A program made the position numbers and the translations under genes. From assembly GCA_013204555.1 (NCBI GenBank), contig JABMNO010000036.1, forward strand, positions 1 to 64,000: a stretch of DNA of 64,000 nt. Reading direction: 5' to 3'. The notes beneath the pieces are model-generated. The model was not told the origin of the DNA and made no database searches. It saw nothing but the letters and a program-made list of their open reading frames with translations. This DNA is from Chloroflexota bacterium (GTDB lineage Bacteria; Chloroflexota; Dehalococcoidia; Lucifugimonadales; Lucifugimonadaceae). Shown piece by piece: positions 53,396 to 61,300 of this stretch. Numbering within the stretch: the stretch's first letter is position 1; each line of letters opens with the position of its first letter.

Positions 53396-54418
53396 CTACT
53401 GTCCGGCGAGCGCCTGGAACTCCGCTATCTGTGACCGGAACGTCAGACCCGCATCCCCGGCAGGAATGTCGATACCCGCAAGCCCGGAGTCGGTTATGAA
53501 TGTTTGGTACGGGGCGGAGGCTTTCCCATTTCTTAGCGCGGCATTGATGCGGTCCTTCAGGAACTGTGGCGTCTGCCGGCTGATAGCAATGCCCCGCAAA
53601 TAAGGGACGCCCTCAAATGAGCTTCCTGCAGATGCCGTTGTCGGAACCCCGGCAAGGGAGGCGACTTCACTCGGTCCAAGAACCAGCATAGCGGTGCCAG
53701 CGCCCGATTTGACCAGCGCGACTGCTTCGCCAAGTGGGAGCAGTCCCAGGCCGTCCGCGGTAGCAATCCTGGCTTCAGGATCACCAGCAGGAATGGTTAC
53801 CAGTGTCAGTTCAAACGCGTCGGCAATACCCGCTGCGTTCAATGCAGCAGCCCCGGTGTCCGGCCCCTTCACTCCAACCGTCACACTTCCAGATGACCCG
53901 GCAGCTACAACATCATCCCAGTTGGAAAACGCGGAACCGGTGGCGGCGACGAAGACGAATGGTTCAAGCGTGCCGGTTGCCGTGGGCAGATATTTTCGGG
54001 TGACGTCTATTTCCGTAACGCCCGTCGCAATAGCCGCAATCTGATCGCTGTTGATCACCAACATCCAATGACCAACCGTCGGCTTGTCTTCAAAGCTCTC
54101 CGCTACGGTCACTCCGTTGGCGCCAGGCTCGGGAACAACGGCCACTTCGCCTGGCAATACGACACCAAATGCTGCTGAGATCGCATTAGTAAAATCAGTC
54201 TCAAACGTGCCGTCGGCCGCTCCAACGGTAAATTGGATTATCTCTTGTGGATAGACCGGCGTTGAGAGAGTGAAGTCGTTTTCCCCTTTACCTTGCGCAC
54301 TGGGCCCCCCCTTCCCGGCACCTGGATCACCTTTGCACGCAATTACTGCCACGCCAATCAGAGCCATTAACATCACGAGAAGTAGTGGCCTTCGAGCAAG
54401 GCCCATGTTGAGTGTCAT
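53396..54418 (-). CDS. Solute-binding lipoprotein, TctC/Bug-like
   Basis: A 340-residue secreted lipoprotein. A type II signal peptide with lipobox AVIAC puts the lipidated Cys near 28, and a Gly/Lys-rich linker follows. IIQFTVGAADGTFETDFTNAISAAFG and EPGANGVTVAESFEDKPTVGHWMLVINS match the start of tripartite tricarboxylate (Bug/TctC) receptors, and FLKDRINAALRNGKASAPYQTFITDSGL the end. It would bind an organic acid. No tctA or tctB genes are next to it, so it is an orphan receptor. The match is moderate; a phosphonate-type binding protein is the alternative. Confidence 0.6.
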   Translation of the reverse strand: MTLNMGLARRPLLLVMLMALIGVAVIACKGDPGAGKGGPSAQGKGENDFTLSTPVYPQEIIQFTVGAADGTFETDFTNAISAAFGVVLPGEVAVVPEPGANGVTVAESFEDKPTVGHWMLVINSDQIAAIATGVTEIDVTRKYLPTATGTLEPFVFVAATGSAFSNWDDVVAAGSSGSVTVGVKGPDTGAAALNAAGIADAFELTLVTIPAGDPEARIATADGLGLLPLGEAVALVKSGAGTAMLVLGPSEVASLAGVPTTASAGSSFEGVPYLRGIAISRQTPQFLKDRINAALRNGKASAPYQTFITDSGLAGIDIPAGDAGLTFRSQIAEFQALAGQ

Positions 54419-54460
54419 CCAGAAATTGTCTCCGTGTATCAGTGTTTGGCGTAAACGAGG

Positions 54461-54502
54461 TGGGCGCGCGGTCTACACCCAGCCAGACGTGGCGCGCGCC
54501 CA
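54461..54502 (-). terminator. Hairpin after the enolase-superfamily gene
   Basis: TGGGCGCGCG and CGCGCGCCCA are perfect 10-bp inverted arms with a 22-nt loop. It lies 29 bp after the stop of the minus-strand enolase-superfamily gene. A T-rich tract is weak. Confidence 0.5.
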
Positions 54503-54530
54503 ATAGGGTACGCGCTAACCAATTCGTTAG

Positions 54531-55676
54531 CTATATGCCACTTTGGTGTCCAACCCCCAGTTCAACATACGGATACCGGGCCAGTTCGTCTTCGTTGAGC
54601 TCAATTCCAAGTCCCGGCGCATCAGATAGATCAACGTAGCCATCGGTCTGTCTCGGCAGCCCGTTTACTACTTCAAAGTAGTTCGCATCGTAGAACTCTG
54701 CGTGGTATTCCTGAATGCCAAAGTTGGACATCGTTGCGTCCAGATGCAGTGACGCCATCGTGCCAACCGGGGAGTTGGTGTTGTGAGGCGCCATCGTCAG
54801 GTGTGCAGCCTCAGCGATTGATGCGATTTTCTTGAGTTCCGTGATGCCGCCTGCGTTGCAGATATCTGGCTGCAAGAAGTCCACGGCATGTGCTTCTACC
54901 AGTTCGTAAAACGGGTACTTACCGTATAGGCGTTCTCCTGTGGCGATAGGGATGTCGACGCGATTTCGGACATCGGCCATTTCGGCTGTGAGTTCGTATG
55001 AGACAGGCTCCTCGTAGAACATCGGCTCGTACTGCTCCAGCCGCTTGCCGATCTGAATCGCCGTTCCAACGTTAAACTTCGCATGTGCCTCAACCAGTAT
55101 GTCGACGTTTGGCCCTACCGCCTCGCGTACCGCCGCCACCCGGCCCACCGCCAATCCCAGTTCTTCTCGTGAAATATTGAAGTAACTATCGCGGCCAAAC
55201 GGGTCGAACTTCAAAGCCGTGTAGCCCTTATCGACAACGATCTTCGCCTCATCGGCGTTTAGCTGTGGCACACCGGGATTGGTGTACCAGCCGTTGGCGT
55301 AGACCCTCAGCCGTTTCTTGTGTGCGCCACCCAGCAATGTGTAGACAGGCACGCCAAGAATCTTGCCCTTCAGGTCCCAGAGTGCGATATCTATGCCAGA
55401 CATCGCCGTGGCAACCAGACGCCCACTGCGGGAGATCATCCCCTGATGCATCTGCGTCCAGTGAACTTCTGAATCCAAAGGATCCTTGCCGTTGAGATAG
55501 TTCTCAAACCACCAGGTCAGGATGCTATCCACCTGATCGTCCATTCCCAGTGGACTGGCCTCCCCGATACCGAAAACATTTGGATCGTCGGTCAGCAGCT
55601 TGATCAGCAGCCAATTTCGTTGGGCATTGTGGTGTCGAGAGTGAAATCGAATCGTTTCGATGCCAGTGAGTTTCAT
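54531..55676 (-). CDS. Enolase-superfamily enzyme (galactonate dehydratase-like)
   Basis: 381 residues from ATG 55676, behind GGAG; an open extension upstream would cover the divergent promoter and is rejected. K156-x-D158 (LKFDPFG) and E196-A-H198 (VEAHAKFN) define the acid-sugar dehydratase type. Metal ligands are completed by E222 (FYEEPV) and E248 (ATGERLYG), and D271/H298 (PDICNAGG and APHNTNSPVG) form the acid-base dyad. It probably dehydrates an aldonic or uronic acid. It is divergent from an M20 peptidase gene with about 115 bp between. Confidence 0.88.
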   Translation of the reverse strand: MKLTGIETIRFHSRHHNAQRNWLLIKLLTDDPNVFGIGEASPLGMDDQVDSILTWWFENYLNGKDPLDSEVHWTQMHQGMISRSGRLVATAMSGIDIALWDLKGKILGVPVYTLLGGAHKKRLRVYANGWYTNPGVPQLNADEAKIVVDKGYTALKFDPFGRDSYFNISREELGLAVGRVAAVREAVGPNVDILVEAHAKFNVGTAIQIGKRLEQYEPMFYEEPVSYELTAEMADVRNRVDIPIATGERLYGKYPFYELVEAHAVDFLQPDICNAGGITELKKIASIAEAAHLTMAPHNTNSPVGTMASLHLDATMSNFGIQEYHAEFYDANYFEVVNGLPRQTDGYVDLSDAPGLGIELNEDELARYPYVELGVGHQSGI

Positions 55677-55790
55677 GATTGGTCTCCAGTGGACTCGATG
55701 GGTCTGGCCAATGTATACATGGACATGACGGAAGTCGCGGAAGTATATGCGCTCCAACGTGGTAAATTGCGCGGCAAGGAGCCAACTGCG

Positions 55791-57041
55791 ATGACACCGC
55801 GATCAGATGCCGACAATCTTGCCAATGAGGTAAAAGCCGCCGCTAACGCGGTGGCTGCCCGTGTTAAAGAGATTCGTGAGGATATTCACGCACACCCGGA
55901 ACTTCGTTATCAGGAGCGTAGGACGGCCGCTCTTTGCGCAGAAGAGTTGAGATCACTGGGCATAGAGGTCACAGAAGGCGTGGGCCAGACTGGAGTGGTG
56001 GGTGTACTCCGAGGCGGCGCCATATCCTCTGGAGCGTGCCAGACCGTTGGATTCAGGGCCGAGATGGACGCCCTTCCTACTGAGGATCTGTGCGGACACC
56101 CTTGGCAATCAACCAACCCCGGAGTTGGCCATCATTGCGGCCACGATGGGCATGTGGCTGCTCTGCTTGGGACAGCCCGGGTCCTTGCGGGTATGCGAGA
56201 CCGGCTTGAAGGGAACGTGAAATTCCTGTTTGAGCCAGCAGAAGAAGCCACGCCAGACGATGAGATCGCAGGCTCCACTGCGATGATCAACGACGGAGCG
56301 CTGGACGATCCCCGCCCGGATGCGATATTCGCCTGTCACTTCTACCCGGAGTGGCCCGCTGGTTCAATAGCGATGAAAGTTGGATCGTCGTTTTCCGGTA
56401 ACGACTACTTTGAGTTGACCGTGAAAGGCAAGGAGTCTCACAGTGCCGTCCCATGGAAGGGTATAGATGCAATCGTTGTGGCGGCCCAGGTAATTTCAGC
56501 TTTACAGTCATTCACGGCGCGCCAACTCGATATCGAAGAGGCGGCCAGCCTGACTGTGGGCACAATTAGCGGAGGTCGGGCCTCCAACATCCTGGCTGAA
56601 ACAGTGGAGATGACCGGTACGGTGAGGATTTCCAGCGAAGAGATCCGCGACGACCTGCCGGCAATGATCGAACGGACCATCAAGGGCGTATGCGAGTCGT
56701 TCGGAGCCGAATATGACTTGAAGTACTTCTCCCGACACCTCCCCGCCGTCATCTGCACTCAAGCTGAAGTTGACTTGATGCGATCGGCGTCAATAGAGGT
56801 ACTTGGCCGTGAGCACGTAATCGAGATGCGGCACCCGAGGCTGGCCGCAGATACAGTGCACGAATGGCTGGATCGGGTCCCCGGGGTGTTCTTCATGGTG
56901 GGATCGGCAGGGGAGTCACCAGACACACGCTACCCCTCTCACCATCAACGATTTAACATCGCTGATGAAACTTGGCCCGCCGTGGTCGCGGCTGAGTCCA
57001 TGACGGCGATCAGATATTTGCAGCAAGCCAGGTCGGAGTGA
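55791..57041 (+). CDS. M20D-family amidohydrolase (IAA-amino acid hydrolase-like)
   Basis: 416 residues from ATG 55791, with AAGGAG 8 nt upstream; the frame is open earlier but overlaps the divergent gene. HAHPELRYQE (33-42), HHCGHDGH (114-121, with the metal-binding Cys 116 and His 118), and EPAEEATPDDE (about 148-158, catalytic Glu) are the M20D signature. The dimerisation domain follows (about 200-310). Members hydrolyse N-acyl amino acids or amide-linked conjugates. It precedes an HpcH/HpaI aldolase by 31 bp, so the two are probably one operon. Confidence 0.92.
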   Translation: MTPRSDADNLANEVKAAANAVAARVKEIREDIHAHPELRYQERRTAALCAEELRSLGIEVTEGVGQTGVVGVLRGGAISSGACQTVGFRAEMDALPTEDLCGHPWQSTNPGVGHHCGHDGHVAALLGTARVLAGMRDRLEGNVKFLFEPAEEATPDDEIAGSTAMINDGALDDPRPDAIFACHFYPEWPAGSIAMKVGSSFSGNDYFELTVKGKESHSAVPWKGIDAIVVAAQVISALQSFTARQLDIEEAASLTVGTISGGRASNILAETVEMTGTVRISSEEIRDDLPAMIERTIKGVCESFGAEYDLKYFSRHLPAVICTQAEVDLMRSASIEVLGREHVIEMRHPRLAADTVHEWLDRVPGVFFMVGSAGESPDTRYPSHHQRFNIADETWPAVVAAESMTAIRYLQQARSE

Positions 57042-57072
57042 CCGGCAAGATCAGTAAAGGGAGCAACCGGAA

Positions 57073-57903
57073 ATGAATGGCGGCCAAATCAAAGAGACAC
57101 TGAATGATGGCGGCGCCGTCTTTGGATTCATGATCTCAGCGTCCCGGAACGGCAAGTGGGCCGTGACTCTGGGCGGTGGTGGAATCGACTACACGATCAT
57201 CGATACAGAGCACGCCCAGCGGAGTCGTGAAGAACTCGCGGACCTCGTGTTGATCCTGAAGGCCAATAACGTATCGCCAATAATCCGGATTCCATACCCG
57301 GTGCCGCACTACGTCGCAATGGCGCTTGATGCCGGAGCTGACGGCGTGCTGGTTCCGTATTGCGAGGATCCTCAGGTTGTACGTGAGTGTGTTGCTGTGA
57401 AGAACTGGCACCCGATGAAGGGCGACTACCTCGATCGAGCAGCTAGCACTGGCGTATTCCCCAGCGACAAAACACGGGACTACCTGGCAGCACGACACAA
57501 GAATCACACCATAATCATTGGAATTGAGAGCGAGCCAGGTTACGAAAATCTGGATGAGATTCTGAAAGTCGAGGGCCTCGATGCAATATTCATCGGTCCC
57601 AACGATATGAGCACTTCCCTGGGGATTCCAGACGATTACGGCAATCCCAAATACTGGAATGTAATCGACGATATCGTCAAACGCACTGAAGCATCTGGTC
57701 GCCCGGTGATGATCCACCAGCAGAACATCAAAGACTCATCCCGAGCGATTGACGCTGGTGCCCGATTCATACTTCACAGCAGCGATCAGCGAATGCTTCA
57801 ACAGGCTATGCAGCACGATTTTGGTGCACTTCGCGAGTACACAGAGAAGAAACTGGGTCGTTCGCTTTCAATCGAGGTTGAGGACACCGTAGAAACGATT
57901 TGA
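57073..57903 (+). CDS. HpcH/HpaI aldolase family protein
   Basis: A 276-residue aldolase or lyase. YTIIDTEHAQRSREELADL (about 40-58) holds DxEH, IIRIPYP the substrate Arg, DAGADGVLVPYCEDP the phosphate/metal loop, and IGIESEPGYENLDEIL plus IFIGPNDMSTSLG the Glu and Asp ligands. It likely cleaves a hydroxyketoacid to pyruvate or a similar product. It shares an operon with the M20D hydrolase. The inserted loop at about 115-140 (KNWHPMKGDYLDRAAS...) is typical of the group. Confidence 0.9.
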   Translation: MNGGQIKETLNDGGAVFGFMISASRNGKWAVTLGGGGIDYTIIDTEHAQRSREELADLVLILKANNVSPIIRIPYPVPHYVAMALDAGADGVLVPYCEDPQVVRECVAVKNWHPMKGDYLDRAASTGVFPSDKTRDYLAARHKNHTIIIGIESEPGYENLDEILKVEGLDAIFIGPNDMSTSLGIPDDYGNPKYWNVIDDIVKRTEASGRPVMIHQQNIKDSSRAIDAGARFILHSSDQRMLQQAMQHDFGALREYTEKKLGRSLSIEVEDTVETI

Positions 57904-58044
57904 TACGAATCGGGGGGAAGTAACCCGATATTGATAGTGGTTTGTCCAGGTTCATGGTGGATGATCGTCGGATTGTGCTCAGGTGCCGATCAACCTTATG
58001 CTGTCTAACGACGTCTGCCGGAACCTAGGTATTTGGGAACCCCC

Positions 58045-58076
58045 AATGGGTGACGTCACCCATTTACTAATGGGTG
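58045..58076. promoter_or_regulatory. Three-half-site operator upstream of HTH regulator
   Basis: AATGGGTG (58045-58052), its inverse CACCCATT (58057-58064) and AATGGGTG again (58069-58076) start exactly 12 bp apart. The first two form a perfect 20-bp palindrome centred on TGACGTCA. It lies 20-60 bp before the possible starts of an excisionase-type HTH gene, so autoregulation is likely. Confidence 0.6.
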
Positions 58077-58095
58077 TTAACCGCCAGATTCTACA

Positions 58096-58677
58096 ATGGA
58101 CCTATACGGACTGAATAACGGAGAGTTTGAGATAGATATGACCGAAAGCACTGGTCAGGGACTACTAAATATTCGTGAAGCTGCCAGATACCTGGGTATC
58201 AGCCATCACACCCTTTACAAGCTGCTGGAGCGCCGCGAAGTCCCTGCGGCGAAAATTGGCGGCTCCTGGCGATTCAACCGGGCCACATTGGACGAGTTCG
58301 TGGCTTCCCAGTCACTTGTACCACGCCCACGTGTCCTTGTGATTGACCCCATCAAGGGCGACCGCGATCTCCTGTCCGACTTCGCATTGGCGCGCGCCGG
58401 CCAGATTGATACTGTGGCAGACGCTGATGAGGCTATTCGGCAGCTTGGTAGGGCGAAGCCAGACCTGGTATTCGTCGGAGCTGAATCGGCTGAAGGCATC
58501 GCATCCACCGTAAACAAGCTTCGCGAAGAGGGCATTGACGCCCGAATTGTGGTGGTTGCAGCACCTGGCGACGCAGCGATAGCGTCACCTGCGATGGAGC
58601 ACGGACCCGTGTTCCTTCTTCCGAAGCCAGTTGACCGGGATGACGTGATCTCAATCCTTACGCTGATCACGCACTAA
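58096..58677 (+). CDS. HTH (excisionase/MerR-type) regulator with degenerate receiver domain
   Basis: 193 residues from ATG 58096; ATG 58138 (MTESTG...) behind GAGATAGAT is the alternative and gives 179. Residues 24-70 are a helix-turn-helix of the excisionase/MerR type (LLNIREAARYLGISHHTLYKLL, then KIGGSWRFNRATLDEFV). Residues 77-192 fold like a response-regulator receiver (PRVLVIDPIKGDRDLL, PDLVFVGAES, FLLPKPVDRDD). The position of the phospho-acceptor Asp reads Gly (about 128), while the acidic Asp and the conserved Lys (177) remain, so it is a pseudo-receiver not expected to be phosphorylated. A palindromic operator precedes the gene. Confidence 0.82.
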   Translation: MDLYGLNNGEFEIDMTESTGQGLLNIREAARYLGISHHTLYKLLERREVPAAKIGGSWRFNRATLDEFVASQSLVPRPRVLVIDPIKGDRDLLSDFALARAGQIDTVADADEAIRQLGRAKPDLVFVGAESAEGIASTVNKLREEGIDARIVVVAAPGDAAIASPAMEHGPVFLLPKPVDRDDVISILTLITH

Positions 58678-58705
58678 CCCGAAACAGAGGAAGATGCGGG
58701 GACCC

Positions 58706-58731
58706 TGAGGGCGATAATAACATCGCCCTCA
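58706..58731. terminator. Bidirectional terminator between convergent genes
   Basis: TGAGGGCGAT and ATCGCCCTCA form a 10-bp stem with a 6-nt loop. It lies between the stops of the HTH regulator (58677) and the PIG-L deacetylase (58754), which face each other. Confidence 0.7.
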
Positions 58732-58753
58732 AGTTGGTTAACGAGTTAGCGAT

Positions 58754-59473
58754 TTAGCCGAGCTTGAACAGTTTGTACGTCTCGGCAGGGCCCACACCAT
58801 GCGCCTCCCCATTACGGGTCTTCCACTCACGCATCCGGTCTGCCGTTTCCTGTGGAACCTGGCTGAAGTGCGCCTTCAGGGCTGAAATCGATTTTTCCAA
58901 ATCTTGCTCTTCCAACTCCACCACGTGATTGGCCGCATCACCGCCATACATCACCCAGACCTCTGCCACCTTGTGGGGCTCAAAGCCTTCTTCAAGCAAC
59001 TCCGGATAGGTCAGCCTGTCGCGGGCCGTTGGGTATACAGCGGATAGTGCGGCCTCTGCCGCTGCCATGTGGTCTGGGTGGCCAATGTACGTGCTGTTGG
59101 AGAGATCGCGAGTTGGACTGTTGCAGATCAGGACTTCAGGCTTGTGCTTTCTGATCATCCTGGCAATGTCTCTTCGCAGATCAAGACTCGGCTCCAGGAA
59201 AGAGTCAGGATAATCGAGGAATTCAACTGCCTTGAGTCCAAGAATCCCCCCGGCAGCAATCTGCTCATCGTGCCGAATGGCCGATAGTTTTTCCTGGGTC
59301 ATATCGAGGTCGTCTGAGCCTTTGCTGCCGTCTGTGCAAAGGACGTAAGTCACTTCCCAGCCCTTACGTATTAGCTGAGCAACCGTGCCCGAGCACCCAA
59401 ACTCGGCATCGTCTGCATGTGCGACGACTACCATCGCACTCCTGAGATTTGGATCGGAAAGTTGCTCCGTCAT
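58754..59473 (-). CDS. PIG-L family deacetylase (LmbE-like)
   Basis: A 239-residue zinc deacetylase. AHADDAEFG (18-26) is the PIG-L AHPDD motif with Ala for Pro, and GHPDHMAAAEA (about 130-140) supplies the third ligand. Members remove acetyl groups from N-acetylglucosamine conjugates, including BshB and MshB in bacillithiol and mycothiol synthesis. No thiol-synthesis partners are nearby, so the substrate is open. GGGAG lies before the ATG. Confidence 0.9.
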   Translation of the reverse strand: MTEQLSDPNLRSAMVVVAHADDAEFGCSGTVAQLIRKGWEVTYVLCTDGSKGSDDLDMTQEKLSAIRHDEQIAAGGILGLKAVEFLDYPDSFLEPSLDLRRDIARMIRKHKPEVLICNSPTRDLSNSTYIGHPDHMAAAEAALSAVYPTARDRLTYPELLEEGFEPHKVAEVWVMYGGDAANHVVELEEQDLEKSISALKAHFSQVPQETADRMREWKTRNGEAHGVGPAETYKLFKLG

Positions 59474-59617
59474 ACTGCTCCCATTGGACGCGCTCGTATC
59501 GGCATCATGAACTCACACATGATGTCGATACTTCAGCGTTATCTCTGTTTTTGATGTTGAAATCCGCTTCAAGCGGATCGGGTAAATTCTGTAAGTCCAA
59601 TATGACACTTAAAAGAC

Positions 59618-60361
59618 TTAATCCGCAAGAAAATCAGTGACGACAGAACGCCATCCCTCAACCCCGTAGAAGGCGCCGTTGTGATCGACTTCACGCAGCG
59701 GATGCCATTTCACACCTTGTATTTGGGCCGCCGTCTCCCTAGCGCGATCAAAGGCAGGATCATCCTCTCCAGATACACAGAGCACCGGCATCTTAAAATC
59801 TCCTGCGACATCTTCCGCACCCCGCCACGCGCTCAGCGCCTGGATGGCGCGCTCCATCGATTCCGGATCGTTGACGGTCGTGCTCCCGGCCTCAGGCCTG
59901 ATGCCCATGCCTCGCTCCATCGCTCGGAGCTTGCCTGATCGAAACAGGCCAATCAGCCTGGGGAGCCGTGACTCAGCGACAGGTGGCCGGGCGTGCTGCG
60001 CCGCAATGATTAATTTGCCAAGAACCTCTGGATGGCGTGCGGCCAGTTCGAAGCCAACTCGACCGCCCAGCGAAAACCCAAAATAGTCGAACCGCTCGTA
60101 TCGCTGCTGCGCTGCAATGTCCAGTACGCTCTGAGCTATCGATTCGATCGCGTAGGGGTTCTGCTCTTCCGGGCGGGAACTTTTGCCATGACCCGGCAGA
60201 TCGACCAGTATCAGTGTCCGTAATGACGAGAGTGCCTCTACCCATCCGGCGCGCCTGAACTCTTCGCCACTCTGGATAATTCCGTGCAGCATGAACAGGG
60301 GAGGACCTTCGCCCTCAATCTGGTAGTGATAGTTACAGCCGTTTGTCTCGAGGTAGGGCAC
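59618..60361 (-). CDS. Alpha/beta hydrolase
   Basis: A 247-residue alpha/beta hydrolase fold. The nucleophile elbow is GFSLGG (95-100, Ser 97), the oxyanion region LHGIIQS (25-31), and the acid and base residues lie in GEDDPAF (about 197-203) and EVDHNGAF (about 225-232). It hydrolyses an ester, lactone or C-C bond of unknown structure. The start is GTG 60361, 8 bp after the ABC ATPase stop on the same strand, so it is probably transcribed with the ABC transporter. Confidence 0.88.
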   Translation of the reverse strand: MPYLETNGCNYHYQIEGEGPPLFMLHGIIQSGEEFRRAGWVEALSSLRTLILVDLPGHGKSSRPEEQNPYAIESIAQSVLDIAAQQRYERFDYFGFSLGGRVGFELAARHPEVLGKLIIAAQHARPPVAESRLPRLIGLFRSGKLRAMERGMGIRPEAGSTTVNDPESMERAIQALSAWRGAEDVAGDFKMPVLCVSGEDDPAFDRARETAAQIQGVKWHPLREVDHNGAFYGVEGWRSVVTDFLAD

Positions 60362-60369
60362 CGGTCAGA

Positions 60370-61296
60370 TCAGGACCCCGCCGAGTCAGCGTCCATGTCG
60401 CGCAGAGTTACGCGGCCCTCAACGACCTCAACACGAACCCGCTCGCCCATCTTCAGCTCATCAAGCATCTCACGAGGAATCTGTACGCGACCGCTGGCAT
60501 CCACCAGCAGATACTCTTCGGTTTCGGTTGCAGCGCCACCAATGGACTGGCCTTCGTCAACCTTGCGCCGGATCTCCGTGGAGGTCTTCCCGTCCCGGAT
60601 AGCGATCGCTCGCCCAACGCTGGTCGAGATCGCCGGGTCATGTGTGACCACGACAATTGTTGTCCCAAGATCCACGTTCAGGTGGTTGAGAAGCTCAAGA
60701 ATCTCTGTTCCAGTCTCATCGTCCAACTCACCCGTTGGCTCGTCTGCCAATAGCAATGGCGGTTCGTTCGAAAGGGCTACGGCGATAGCTACCCTCTGCT
60801 GCTCGCCACCCGAGAGATGTTCCGGGCGGTGGCTCATCCGCTCGCCAAGCCCCACCAGATTCAGCAACTCAGCGGCCCGTTCGCGACGTAATTTGCTGTT
60901 CCGCCCGGCAAGCATCATTGGGAGTTCGACATTCTCAATTGCGGTCAGGTAAGGGAACAGGTTGCGAGCGGTCTGCTGCCAGACGAATCCAACTTCGTTA
61001 CGTCTGTACTCAACAACCTCTTTTGAGGTCATGTTTAACATGTCATAGTCACCAACGAACACTGTTCCTGCTGATGGGACGTCATATCCGGCAAGGATGT
61101 TGAGCAACGTGGACTTACCACTGCCGCTGGAGCCGATTATTGCAACAATTTCCCCCTTCTCAACCTTCAGATCAAGTCCGCGCAGCGCGACGACCTCAAG
61201 GTCTGCAACCTTGAAGATTTTGAAGACATCATTGCCGTAAATATAGGAGCGTCCCGCCTGCGCGCCAGACGCCCCAGATGAACTACCTGTAGTCAA
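60370..61296 (-). CDS. ABC transporter ATP-binding protein with C-terminal AbrB-like domain
   Basis: About 308 residues from TTG 61296, preceded by AAAGG; a GTG at 61311 inside the permease gene is the alternative. Residue numbers count from the GTG. Walker A GSSGSGKST (60-68), Q-loop FVWQQT, signature LSGGEQQR (166-173), Walker B LLLADEP and the switch THD are complete, of the MacB/LolD type. After the ATPase (ending about 245) comes EEYLLVDASGRVQIPREMLDELKMG, a SpoVT/AbrB-type swapped-hairpin domain (about 262-305). This fusion is unusual. It overlaps or abuts the permease stop, so the two are co-expressed. Confidence 0.9.
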   Translation of the reverse strand: MTTGSSSGASGAQAGRSYIYGNDVFKIFKVADLEVVALRGLDLKVEKGEIVAIIGSSGSGKSTLLNILAGYDVPSAGTVFVGDYDMLNMTSKEVVEYRRNEVGFVWQQTARNLFPYLTAIENVELPMMLAGRNSKLRRERAAELLNLVGLGERMSHRPEHLSGGEQQRVAIAVALSNEPPLLLADEPTGELDDETGTEILELLNHLNVDLGTTIVVVTHDPAISTSVGRAIAIRDGKTSTEIRRKVDEGQSIGGAATETEEYLLVDASGRVQIPREMLDELKMGERVRVEVVEGRVTLRDMDADSAGS

Positions 61297-61300
61297 TCCT

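Noticed and set aside
57136-57717. Minus-strand open frame opposite the HpcH/HpaI aldolase
   Set aside because: The sense strand encodes a clear aldolase with all ligands; the antisense product has no recognisable feature.
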